A stretch of 64,000 bases of DNA, from assembly GCA_030828385.1 (NCBI GenBank), contig JAURCS010000012.1:1-64000 (forward strand). Direction: 5' to 3'. Under the pieces are notes generated by a model. The model was not told where the DNA came from and ran no database searches. It saw only the letters and a program-made list of their open reading frames with translations. Positions within the stretch are counted from its first letter, which is position 1; each line of letters begins with the position of its first letter. A program made the position numbers and the translations under genes. This stretch comes from Gammaproteobacteria bacterium (GTDB lineage: Bacteria; Pseudomonadota; Gammaproteobacteria; Pseudomonadales; Pseudohongiellaceae). This document shows positions 36,332 through 44,878 of this stretch, in pieces.

Positions 36332-36356
36332 AAGCGCAGCATTGACTGCGCTTTGT
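36332..36356 (+). terminator. candidate terminator after the metallo-beta-lactamase-fold genes
   Basis: AAGCGCAG (36332-36339) and CTGCGCTT (36346-36353) form an eight-pair perfect stem with loop CATTGA, followed by a weak T-rich tail (TGTTAT). Confidence 0.5.
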
Positions 36357-36369
36357 TATATAAAATGTT

Positions 36370-36397
36370 ATGTAAAATGTTGAATTAAATTTTACAT
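36370..36397 (+). promoter_or_regulatory. candidate operator palindrome upstream of the ThDP enzyme gene
   Basis: ATGTAAAAT (36370-36378) and ATTTTACAT (36389-36397) are perfect inverted repeats ten bases apart, centred about 50 bases before the ATG at 36434. A further partial copy TAAAATGTTA lies directly upstream. The spacing suits a dimeric transcription factor, but I cannot name it. Confidence 0.45.
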
Positions 36398-36433
36398 GAA
36401 TTCCAATAATCAGAATTACTAAGGACGTCTTAA

Positions 36434-38083
36434 ATGCTCGTACCAAAAGCGATCGCCAAGATTCTCAAAGCTGAGGGAATAAAATATCTTTTTGCTTACC
36501 CCTTGAACCCCATCATTGAAGCTGCCGCAGAAGAGGATATCAGAACCATTATCGTGCGCCAGGAAAGAACCGGTGTGCATATGGCTGATGCCTTGAGTCG
36601 AATGACTTCCGGTGAAGAAATTGGCGTTTTTGTAATGCAGCATGGACCGGGAGCGGAGAACGCTTTTGGCGGGGTTGCCCAGGCCTTTGGCGAATCTGTA
36701 CCGGTGCTTATTATGCCCGCCGGTTACGAGCGCAGGCTGGCCAATTATTACCCCAATTTTAATTCCACCCTTAATATGAAGCACATCACCAAATGGGCTG
36801 AGCCGATAACCTCCGGCGCCGAAGTGCACAACATCATGCGTCGTGCCTTTACCCAGTTGCGCAATGGCAGGCCGGGCCCGGTACTGGTCGAAATCCCCTG
36901 GGACGCCTGCAAGGAAGAGGCGGACATCTCGTCATACGTTCCAAGCTACAAAACGAAATCCGCACCTGAGGTGGGTGCTGTCAAGGCAGCGGCCAGAGAA
37001 CTTGCCGCAGCGGATAAACCGGTTATTTATGCAGGTCAGGGAATTAACTATGCCCAGGCATGGGATGAATTAAAGGAAATCGCGGAACTGCTGAATGTAC
37101 CTGTTACTACCAGCCTGGAAGGCAAAAGTACCTTCAATGAAACCCATCCCCTGAGTATTGGCTCCGGAGGGCATGCGACGCCCAAAGCGGTTTACCACTT
37201 CATCAATGAAGCCGATCTGATTTTTGGCGTTGGCTGCAGCTTTGCCATAACTTCATTTGGTACACGCATGCCAGACAATAAAAAAGTGATCCATGCGACT
37301 CTGGATCCAATGGATCTGAACAAGGATGTACCAGCAGAAATTGGTTTAATTGGGGATGCCAAACTGACCCTGCGCGCATTAATAGATGAACTAAACACCC
37401 TGGATCTCGTCAAGGCAAAGGACCGCAAGGATTCTGTGCCGGCAGCAATCAAAAAAGTGAAGGATGCCTGGATGGCAGAATGGTTGCCCAAGCTGACTTC
37501 TGATCAGGCACCGATGACGCCTTATCGGGTCATTTATGAACTCAATAAGCTGGTAGACAAGCAGAAAGTGGTTATTACCCATGATGCCGGTAGCCCCCGC
37601 GACCAGCTGGTGCCATTTTGGGAGAGCGAGGCGCCACTGTCCTATATTGGCTGGGGAAAAACCACGCAGCTGGGCTATGGTTTACCACTGGCGATGGGTG
37701 CCAAGCTGGCTCGCCCGGATCATCTGTGTATCAATGTTTGGGGAGATGCTGCGATTGGATTTACCGGCATGGATTTTGAGACGGCGGTGAGAGAGAACAT
37801 TCCGATACTTTCCATTCTCTTTAATAATTTCTGCATGGCTATGGAATTACCGATTATGGAAGTTTCTACAGAGAAATATCGCTCTACGGATATCGGAGGC
37901 AATTATGCCGACATGGCGAAGGCCTTTGGTGGTTATGGTGAGCGAATTACCGATCCTGATGACATAGTCGCTGCGCTGAAAAGAGGAATAGAAGCAACAG
38001 AAAATGGCCAGGCCGTATTACTTGAGTTTATCACCTGCAAGGAGCTGGACATGTCCCTGCATTATTCCAGCTACGGAAAATAA
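36434..38083 (+). CDS. thiamine-diphosphate enzyme, acetolactate-synthase-like
   Basis: 549 residues with the three ThDP-enzyme domains. The N-terminal PYR domain has the cofactor-activating Glu in IVRQERTGVHMADA. The middle domain is around residues 185-320. The C-terminal PP domain has the ThDP motif from GDAAIGFTG (Gly437-Asp438) to FNN (Asn464-Asn465). It is not a regular IlvB: no ilvN follows, and motifs around the flavin site are altered. The family includes acetolactate, oxalyl-CoA, sulfoacetaldehyde and benzoylformate enzymes. Two transporter genes follow, so the substrate may be an imported organic acid. Confidence 0.8.
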   Translation: MLVPKAIAKILKAEGIKYLFAYPLNPIIEAAAEEDIRTIIVRQERTGVHMADALSRMTSGEEIGVFVMQHGPGAENAFGGVAQAFGESVPVLIMPAGYERRLANYYPNFNSTLNMKHITKWAEPITSGAEVHNIMRRAFTQLRNGRPGPVLVEIPWDACKEEADISSYVPSYKTKSAPEVGAVKAAARELAAADKPVIYAGQGINYAQAWDELKEIAELLNVPVTTSLEGKSTFNETHPLSIGSGGHATPKAVYHFINEADLIFGVGCSFAITSFGTRMPDNKKVIHATLDPMDLNKDVPAEIGLIGDAKLTLRALIDELNTLDLVKAKDRKDSVPAAIKKVKDAWMAEWLPKLTSDQAPMTPYRVIYELNKLVDKQKVVITHDAGSPRDQLVPFWESEAPLSYIGWGKTTQLGYGLPLAMGAKLARPDHLCINVWGDAAIGFTGMDFETAVRENIPILSILFNNFCMAMELPIMEVSTEKYRSTDIGGNYADMAKAFGGYGERITDPDDIVAALKRGIEATENGQAVLLEFITCKELDMSLHYSSYGK

Positions 38084-38204
38084 TCTTGATCAAAAAGTAG
38101 AAATAAATTCTTGCGAACCCGAATGGAATAAATTTTTTCTTACTTAAAAAAGGAAAAAGGAAAGCACAAAAGTAAGTTCTAAAATTTATCGGATATCAAG
38201 AAGT

Positions 38205-39506
38205 ATGTCCGTTGCTAAATTATATAATAAAAAGAAATGCAATAGTGGGGAAGGTATGTTTAACAGGCTTCAGGAAAAAATCGGTCCGGGATTGCTTTAT
38301 GCTGCATTAGCGGTGGGCGTTTCCCATCTTGTGTCCTCTCCTACTGCGGGAGCAACCTATGGACTCATCATGGTTGGCTATGCAGTTCTGGTATGTCTGG
38401 TTAAGTATCCGACATTTTTGTTTGGTGCTACCTATGCTGCGGCTACCGGAGATACTCTGGTAGAAGGATATAAGCGCATGGGAAGGTGGGTAGTTGTCCT
38501 GTTCTTCTTTATGCAAATATTTGAATATACCTTTGCTATATCCGGCGTTACAGTGACCACCGCAGCCATAATTCGTAGTGTTTTTGGTTTTGAAGCCGGC
38601 ATTTTTCTGGAGCTCGGACTGGTCTTTATCTGTATGGCAATCCTTGCACTTGGTAGATATTCTGTTCTGGAAGATATAACCCGGGTATTGGTTATTCTGT
38701 TTACTGTCGGAACGGTAATAGCGGCAATAGTGGCGACCGTAGGCATTGATACCAATGGGGCAAGCCTGTCCGCCGATCTGACTTTTGACACCCCGACGAT
38801 ATTATTTCTTATTGCTGTTGCCGGTTGGATGCCAACCGGAACAGCGGGTTCTGTGGGACTGTCTCTTTGGGTAAAGGCTAAAAGCATACGTTTGCAACGG
38901 CCGGTCACTATCAAGGAAGCTACGTTCGATTTTCATGTTGGTTACGGAACGGCAATTTTTCTGGCTATCTGCTTTGTTACGCTGGGCACTTTGGTGATGT
39001 ACATCAATGGCGTGGCAGTTGAATCCGGTGGTGCAGCTTTTGCCGACCAGCTGATCAGCCTCTTTACTTCTACTATTGGTGAGTGGATTTATCCGGTTAT
39101 TGCCTTGTCCGCGATCACCGTTATGTTTTCCACCCTGCTGACTCTGGTGGATTTACTGCCCCGATCTTCAGCGGCTGCGCTGGTTGAAATATTGTCGGTA
39201 AGTGAAGAGGAAAAGTCCGCCAGGTTTAGTGTGCTCTATCTTTCCTTCATTGTAGTAGAGCTCTTTCTCGTCATGGGCGTGTTATTTGTATTGCTGGATG
39301 ATTTTGGTACCTTTATTGCCTGGGTTACGTCCATGGGTTTTGTAGTGGCACCGGTCTTTTCCTACCTCAATCACAAGGCAATGTTTGGCCCTGATGTGGC
39401 GGAAAAAGATCATCCGAATAAGGTCATCCGTTACTGGAGTATCGGTACTATAATTATTTTGACACTGGTCGCGCTGATGTTTGTCTACATGAATTGGCTG
39501 GCATAG
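38205..39506 (+). CDS. Nramp-superfamily-like membrane transporter lacking the DPGN motif
   Basis: 433 residues from ATG 38205, or 416 from ATG 38256, which follows a purine run. About eleven membrane helices. The first helix begins KIGPGLLYAALAVG, as in Nramp proteins, but the metal-binding DPGN is replaced by VSHLVSSP, and helix 6 has GWMPTGTAG in place of the MPH-type motif. Such changed relatives are known with Mg or other substrates. It lies between the ThDP enzyme and an OFA-type carrier, so an organic or metal cofactor substrate is possible. The function is open. Confidence 0.72.
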   Translation: MSVAKLYNKKKCNSGEGMFNRLQEKIGPGLLYAALAVGVSHLVSSPTAGATYGLIMVGYAVLVCLVKYPTFLFGATYAAATGDTLVEGYKRMGRWVVVLFFFMQIFEYTFAISGVTVTTAAIIRSVFGFEAGIFLELGLVFICMAILALGRYSVLEDITRVLVILFTVGTVIAAIVATVGIDTNGASLSADLTFDTPTILFLIAVAGWMPTGTAGSVGLSLWVKAKSIRLQRPVTIKEATFDFHVGYGTAIFLAICFVTLGTLVMYINGVAVESGGAAFADQLISLFTSTIGEWIYPVIALSAITVMFSTLLTLVDLLPRSSAAALVEILSVSEEEKSARFSVLYLSFIVVELFLVMGVLFVLLDDFGTFIAWVTSMGFVVAPVFSYLNHKAMFGPDVAEKDHPNKVIRYWSIGTIIILTLVALMFVYMNWLA

Positions 39507-39548
39507 GTTTATAGCCAGTATCATGAAAATTGTAATTGCGTTTAAAGA

Positions 39549-39574
39549 TTCTGTGACTGCAAGCAGTTACAGAA
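39549..39574 (+). repeat. strong hairpin between the two transporter genes
   Basis: TTCTGTGACTG (39549-39559) pairs with CAGTTACAGAA (39564-39574) around CAAG, with one G-T pair. It ends 16 bases before the MFS start and has no T-tract. It may be an RNA processing or stability element in a shared transcript. Confidence 0.6.
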
Positions 39575-39590
39575 ATGCAGGGGAAAGTCC

Positions 39591-41279
39591 ATGCTAGAGT
39601 TTTTATCCAGAGAGCGAATTATTGCTCCCCCGGGGTTTAATCGCTGGAAGGTTCCCCCTGCATCCATTGCGATCCACCTTTGTATCGGCTCGGTTTATGC
39701 CTGGAGTATTTATAACCCGCCATTAACGCGCCTGTACGGTGTCGTCAATTCTGCTTCATCAGACTGGAGCCTTCAGGATGTTACCTGGATATTTTCCGTA
39801 GCGATTGTTTTCCTCGGTCTTGCCGCGGCCTTAGCCGGACACTGGCTCGATAAGGTCGGTCCGCGCTTGATGGGCACAGCAGCGGCAGTGCTCTGGGGTG
39901 GTGGATACCTGATTGGCGGGCTCGGAATTTTTACACACCAGTTATGGCTGTTGTATTTTGGTTATGGTGTTCTCGGGGGATGTGGCCTAGGGCTTGGTTA
40001 TGTTTCTCCAGTCAGCACACTGATCAAATGGTTTCCGGATCGTCGGGGGATGGCAACAGGTATGGCCATCATGGGGTTTGGTGGTGGTGCAATGATAGGC
40101 GCGCCATTGAAACGATACTTCATACAGTATTTTTATGAGGCGCCGGAATATCTGGGTACAGTTGATCAGGTCAACCTGATCACTGAAGCCGGGCGTCGCT
40201 TTGTCGAGCGCGCCGGTGAGCAACTGGAAGTAGTGGTAGTTGGCGCCAATGAGCTTGCAGGCATGCTGGTACCAGGTCCGGAAGGGGTTTATGTGGTGGG
40301 TACCGGGTCAGTGGGCGTGGCTGAAACCTTTCTTGTGTTGGGTATCCTCTATTTTATTGTCATGGTCATTGCCTCTTTTTCCTATCGGGTTCCGGCAGAT
40401 GACTGGCAACCGGAAGGATGGACGCCGCCCCGGGATGATGACAGTGCCAGCAAAATGATGACTTCACATAATGTGGATATCGAAGAAGCGATGAAGACAC
40501 CACAGTTTTATAAACTATGGGTTGTGCTTTGCATGAATGTGTCCGCAGGCATTGGTGTGTTGGGAGTTGCCAGCACCATGATGAGTGAAATTTTTGGCAC
40601 CACCTTGCCAGGAATTGTGGACGGTGCCTTCGCTGCCATTTACGTCAGCATGATTTCAGTCTTTAACATGCTGGGTCGATTTATCTGGGCCAGCTTTTCA
40701 GACTATATTGGCCGCAAAAATACCTATTGGATATTTTTTGCTCTGGGAATTCTACTTTATTGTTCTGTGCCATTTGCCGCACAGCAGGTCAGCGCCAATC
40801 CGGCAGTGGTCTGGCTGGTACTGTTTTATGCGGCCACCATGATTATCTTTACAATGTATGGCGGTGGCTTTGCCACTATTCCTGCCTACCTTGCTGACGT
40901 CTTTGGTACAAAATATGTTGGCGGAATACATGGCCGTTTGCTTACTGCCTGGAGCACGGCGGGTGTTGTAGGTCCGCTGGCGATAACCTCTTTCAGGGAA
41001 TCTGCAGTAACCCGGGCAATTACCGATCTGGTTAGCAAAATTGACCCCGCCGATTTCCAGGCACACTATGGTGCAGGTCTTGACCAGCTTTCCCAGCTGG
41101 TTTCAGCGCAAACCGTGACCATTGCCAGCCTTATGGAGATAGCGCCAGCTGGCACTATTGATCCTACCTCCAGTCTCTATAACAACACCATGTATCTTAT
41201 GGCTGCCCTGTTGTGTATTGGTCTGGTTGCCAATGCGACCATGAAGCCGGTTGATAATAAACATTATTTACCGGATTAA
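39591..41279 (+). CDS. OFA-family MFS transporter (oxalate/formate antiporter-like)
   Basis: 562 residues with 12 membrane segments. The N terminus NRWKVPPASIAIHLCIGSVYAWSIYNPPLTR is typical of the OFA branch of the major facilitator superfamily, as is FGGGAMIGAP. An extra soluble insert of about 60 residues lies between helices 5 and 6 (VERAGEQLEVVVVGANEL and so on). It also has a C-terminal insert before the last helix. OFA members exchange oxalate, formate or other small acids. A ThDP enzyme two genes upstream supports an organic-acid substrate, without proof. Confidence 0.85.
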   Translation: MLEFLSRERIIAPPGFNRWKVPPASIAIHLCIGSVYAWSIYNPPLTRLYGVVNSASSDWSLQDVTWIFSVAIVFLGLAAALAGHWLDKVGPRLMGTAAAVLWGGGYLIGGLGIFTHQLWLLYFGYGVLGGCGLGLGYVSPVSTLIKWFPDRRGMATGMAIMGFGGGAMIGAPLKRYFIQYFYEAPEYLGTVDQVNLITEAGRRFVERAGEQLEVVVVGANELAGMLVPGPEGVYVVGTGSVGVAETFLVLGILYFIVMVIASFSYRVPADDWQPEGWTPPRDDDSASKMMTSHNVDIEEAMKTPQFYKLWVVLCMNVSAGIGVLGVASTMMSEIFGTTLPGIVDGAFAAIYVSMISVFNMLGRFIWASFSDYIGRKNTYWIFFALGILLYCSVPFAAQQVSANPAVVWLVLFYAATMIIFTMYGGGFATIPAYLADVFGTKYVGGIHGRLLTAWSTAGVVGPLAITSFRESAVTRAITDLVSKIDPADFQAHYGAGLDQLSQLVSAQTVTIASLMEIAPAGTIDPTSSLYNNTMYLMAALLCIGLVANATMKPVDNKHYLPD

Positions 41280-41468
41280 TTGTTGAAGGAATTATGAAAT
41301 TGGCTGGCAGACCCGGGGATTTCCTTGATTCCTGACGGGATGTAGTTTACTTTCGATGGCCAATTTGCATTCAGCAGGTAAATTTCAAAAGTTTCAATCG
41401 CCCGCTGTAAGTAAAGTCAGTATCTGTAGTATTTATTTTTTTCTATTTCTAGTTCGAGGGGTATATAC

Positions 41469-42188
41469 ATGAAAACGTTAATTGTTAAGTCTGGTCTGAT
41501 GCTTTGCCTGTTATTTAGTGCACACATGGTAAACGCAGATGTAGCACCGGACTTTATGGACAAGCTGTTATCTGAAGATCGTCCTGAAGCTGATCGTGTC
41601 AGAGATGGCTCACGTCGGCCGTATCAGGTCATGAATCTTCTTCAGGTTGATGAGGGAATGACGGTAATGGATATTGGTGCCGGTGGTGGCTGGTATACCA
41701 GAGTCATGTCGGCAGCGGTTGGGCCGCGCGGTAAGGTAGTTGCCCAGTTTGGTCCACGTGCTTTGCAAAGAAATGATGGCCAGGCTCAGAAAGATGTGGC
41801 GGCAAGCCTTGGAAATACTGAAGCCTTTTTTGAAGAAGTCGCTGATTATCCATCGAATTCCATTGATCGTGCGATTACTGCATTAAACATCCATCATTTT
41901 AATAATGAGCGTGCCACGCCTTATTTCGAGGCTATTTATGATGTGCTGAAGCCAGGTGGTATGGTGGCTGTTATTGATCATGTTGGGATGGCGGGAATGG
42001 AAAATGCCATGATGCACAGGATGATGAAATCTGATGCACGCTCCTGGATTGAAGCATCTGGTCTGGAAATCGTAGCGGACTCGGATTTGCTGAGCACCAA
42101 TGCCGATGATCATGCCCGTTCAATTTCAGACCCAATTTATGGCAGAGATGTAGATCGATTTATTTTTATTGCCAGAAAGCCTGATTAA
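41469..42188 (+). CDS. signal-peptide-bearing class I SAM-dependent methyltransferase-like protein
   Basis: 239 residues. A signal peptide (about residues 1-23, KSGLMLCLLFSAHMVNA) precedes a Rossmann methyltransferase fold with the AdoMet motif DIGAGGGWYT at residues 68-77. Later DRAITALNIHHFNNE and LKPGGMVAVIDHV correspond to motifs II-IV. AdoMet is not normally found outside the cytoplasm, so either the leader is not cleaved and the domain is inside, or the protein binds another ligand. The terminator at 42212 ends the gene. Confidence 0.78.
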   Translation: MKTLIVKSGLMLCLLFSAHMVNADVAPDFMDKLLSEDRPEADRVRDGSRRPYQVMNLLQVDEGMTVMDIGAGGGWYTRVMSAAVGPRGKVVAQFGPRALQRNDGQAQKDVAASLGNTEAFFEEVADYPSNSIDRAITALNIHHFNNERATPYFEAIYDVLKPGGMVAVIDHVGMAGMENAMMHRMMKSDARSWIEASGLEIVADSDLLSTNADDHARSISDPIYGRDVDRFIFIARKPD

Positions 42189-42211
42189 AAAGTCGGTAAA
42201 GCAGTAAGTAA

Positions 42212-42239
42212 AAAGCCGGGAAACACCCCGGCTTTTTTT
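42212..42239 (+). terminator. rho-independent terminator after the methyltransferase gene
   Basis: AAGCCGGG (42213-42220) and CCCGGCTT (42227-42234) pair around AAACAC and are followed by a run of Ts. It is strong and closes the transcript that ends at 42188. Confidence 0.88.
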
Positions 42240-42263
42240 CGACACGTTTATAAGGAAGCAAGA

Positions 42264-42536
42264 ATGGAATTGAAAATATTTCTTACGGTAATGACTACGA
42301 TTTTTATAGCCGAACTGGGCGACAAGACCCAACTTGCCACAATGCTATTTGCCGCCGACAAGGAGGTAAGCAAGCTAACGGTTTTTCTGGCAGCATCTCT
42401 GGCGTTGGTTCTGGCTTCTGCCGTCGGCGTTCTTGCCGGCAGCGTGTTGTCGGAATATATCAATGAAAAGTATCTGCATTATGTTGCAGGTGCGGGCTTT
42501 ATTATCATTGGTGGTTATACTTTGGCCACTGCCTAG
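42264..42536 (+). CDS. half-size TMEM165/GDT1 family cation transporter subunit
   Basis: 90 residues, three membrane helices. The family motif E-x-G-D-K-T is Glu17-Leu-Gly-Asp-Lys-Thr22. Full-length family members of this type carry two copies; single-copy versions must dimerise or heterodimerise. They move Mn2+ or Ca2+ across the inner membrane. It has a good ribosome site (AAGGAA), and no second half is present downstream, so it probably forms homodimers. Confidence 0.85.
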   Translation: MELKIFLTVMTTIFIAELGDKTQLATMLFAADKEVSKLTVFLAASLALVLASAVGVLAGSVLSEYINEKYLHYVAGAGFIIIGGYTLATA

Positions 42537-42695
42537 GCGATGGAAATGCAAAGGTAGGAATAGGCGGGTGGGCTAAAATCATTGGGGGTGTTAAGTTTAA
42601 CTATGATAAATTTAGTCGAAAAATAAAGCGTTTGGAAAGCTTGCCAGTAATGAATTCGCGGGATTAGAAAAAGGAAAAAACAATTGGAGCAAAAT

Positions 42696-43421
42696 ATGGT
42701 CAGAAATCTACTTCTTGTAAGCGTATTAATGTTGGGCTCGTCTCTGGCCTACTCCCAACCAGATTTTAGTGGACTCTGGTTTCCGGCGTTTGGTCCTGGT
42801 GCGCCTCAATTGGCTCCCGCTACCAGGGAGTTACCCTTTAACGAAAGCGCGCAGAAACTGCACGATGACTACGTTGCATCATTTGATCTCTCGGATGATC
42901 CAGGTGGTTTCTGTATAAAACCTGGTCTGCCAAGAAGTATCTGGGGCGCCCCTTTTCCGGTAGAAATTGTTCAGACGGATGGTTTTATAAATATGCTATG
43001 GGAAGGTTATTTCCAGTACCGAAAGATCTATCTGGCGGGTAGTCCAAGACCGGAACCAATCCTTCATACCGGCATGGGTTACTCTGTAGGACACTTTGAA
43101 GGCGATACCCTGGTGATTGAAACCAGTTATTTGCGCGAGCATCCCTATATGCGACGTACCCCGAACTCTGACGATGCAACCATAGTGGAGCGCTGGAATA
43201 TAGTCAGCCTCCCCGATGCCGACGGAGTTGAGCAAAAGTATCTGACCAATGAAATGGTGCTGACAGATGAGAAACTCTACACAGAACCGGTTCGTATTAC
43301 CGGATCGCTCAGATATTCTCCCGATACCCCTATAATGGAATATTCCTGTAGCGAATCCATCTATGATGAGTATCTACAGGAGCGCGGTCTCCAGTTGCCG
43401 GATTTCAGTGATCTCGACTAA
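42696..43421 (+). CDS. secreted protein of unknown function (DFSGxW type)
   Basis: 241 residues from ATG 42696, which starts a signal peptide (MVRNLLLVSVLMLGSSLAYS); the TTG at 42684 is a less likely start. The mature protein opens PDFSGLWFPAFGPGAPQL, and contains EGDTLVIETSYLRE and PRSIWGAPFPVEIVQTDG. Similar secreted proteins of about 200-250 residues occur in many marine and soil proteobacteria, with no known role. Two cysteines are visible. It is likely periplasmic or extracellular. Confidence 0.72.
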   Translation: MVRNLLLVSVLMLGSSLAYSQPDFSGLWFPAFGPGAPQLAPATRELPFNESAQKLHDDYVASFDLSDDPGGFCIKPGLPRSIWGAPFPVEIVQTDGFINMLWEGYFQYRKIYLAGSPRPEPILHTGMGYSVGHFEGDTLVIETSYLREHPYMRRTPNSDDATIVERWNIVSLPDADGVEQKYLTNEMVLTDEKLYTEPVRITGSLRYSPDTPIMEYSCSESIYDEYLQERGLQLPDFSDLD

Positions 43422-43748
43422 ATGCGCTGGTAGCCAGTTGGGTATGTAACATGCGTCATCAAATCATCCCTGCTTTCGCTTGATAAAGGTTTCTCGGCTA
43501 TTTATCCTAGCTAACCCTTTTATCTCACTGCTTATCGGCGGGAGAGGGCATTTTGCACTGGCTTAATGTCTTTTTGTAGCTGACTCGCAGAGGAAAGGCG
43601 GGAAGTTGATTGGGCAAAAGGAGCTGGAGTTATCTTAACAGCGTAGAGCCATGTTGTGGTTTACACTGGTGACAACGCAAAAACTTTTTTTTCCTCAGAC
43701 TTAAATTCAGGGTTTTGAGAAACAGGCCCGGAGGGGCTGGCAGCCAGC
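43422..43748. other. intergenic region, 327 bases, no gene seen
   Basis: It separates the secreted unknown from the TAT-exported metallo-beta-lactamase-like gene. I see no convincing promoter pair, repeat, terminator stem or conserved RNA. A T-run of eight occurs near 43685 without an associated stem. Confidence 0.6.
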
Positions 43749-44705
43749 ATGAAAAGTAATAAAAACAATATAATACAGGCGCTTAGCAGAAGAAGTCTGT
43801 TGGCAGGTACGGCACTGTGTGGTCTCGGCCTGGCCCTCAAGCCTGCACTAACCCTGGCTGCCCAGGCGAGCGTGCAAACATCGCTGGTAAGAGACAATAT
43901 TCACCTGATATCCGGGGCGGGCTGTAACGTAGTGGTCGCGGTTGGAAGCGACTCTGTCCTTGTCGTAGATGGTGGGCATGAGGATTATTCGGCTGCAGTA
44001 CTGGCAGAAATTGATCGCCTGGGGCAGGGAAAACCGGTTACCGCGCTGTTTAATACCAATTGGCGGCCGGAACACTGTGGTCTGAATGAGTATTTTGGAT
44101 CATTGGGCACCCGCATCATTGCCCATGAAAATACCCGCCTTTGGCAAAACAATGATTTTTACGTTTCCTGGGAAGATCGGCATTATCGTCCAATGGCACC
44201 CACAGCCCAGGCCAATTCGACTTTTTACAAGCAAGACTCATTAACCTTTGCCGGCAGCAGCGTCGATTACGGTTTTATCAGTCAGTTCCATACGGACGGT
44301 GATATCTATGTCTATTTTCGCGAATCAAACGTGATTATTTTGGGTGATATGCTGACAGTGAACGCTTACCCACTTCTTGATTATGTAAGCGGTGGCTGGA
44401 TTGGCGGGGCCCAGAAAACTACCGCAGAGCTATTACAAATGACTGATGCCCAGACGCTACTGGTTCCCGCTGTTGGCGCGATACAGCAACGTCCGGCTCT
44501 TGAAGTCCAGCAGCAAATGCTTGATCTGGCTTATGAAAAAGTTGCCGATGCCTACCGAACGGGTAGAAGTCTCGACCAGTTCATGGCGACCTCGCCAATG
44601 TCGGAATACGATAGCATCTATGGTGACGCCAGTTTGTTTGTGCAGTTGTTATACCGCGGTACCTGGTATCACGTACCGGGACGAGCTATTCCAGGCATTA
44701 TTTGA
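43749..44705 (+). CDS. TAT-exported metallo-beta-lactamase-fold protein with degenerate metal site
   Basis: 318 residues. The leader has the twin-arginine pattern SRRSLLAGTALCG and ends near residue 40. The fold is of the family seen at 35336 (VVDGGHEDYSAAVLAE for VIDDQFAP), but the HxHxDH motif reads NTNWRPEHCG, so only the final His remains. FHTDGDIYVYF and VIILGDMLT keep the later His and Asp positions. This suggests loss of catalytic zinc or a changed metal. It may be a binding protein rather than a hydrolase. Confidence 0.78.
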   Translation: MKSNKNNIIQALSRRSLLAGTALCGLGLALKPALTLAAQASVQTSLVRDNIHLISGAGCNVVVAVGSDSVLVVDGGHEDYSAAVLAEIDRLGQGKPVTALFNTNWRPEHCGLNEYFGSLGTRIIAHENTRLWQNNDFYVSWEDRHYRPMAPTAQANSTFYKQDSLTFAGSSVDYGFISQFHTDGDIYVYFRESNVIILGDMLTVNAYPLLDYVSGGWIGGAQKTTAELLQMTDAQTLLVPAVGAIQQRPALEVQQQMLDLAYEKVADAYRTGRSLDQFMATSPMSEYDSIYGDASLFVQLLYRGTWYHVPGRAIPGII

Positions 44706-44878
44706 TTGTCGTGAAATGATAATGAAAGATGCCACATGGGCTGCATTGAAGTAATTTGCAGAAAATAGAGGAAATTGGCGCTTTTTGGCGACAATTGTAG
44801 GCAATTAAAGGCAAATGTACGTAGATATGAGCTGTCATAAGTTGAAAGAAAATCCGTATTAAGCAGGCACTAGTTTCT

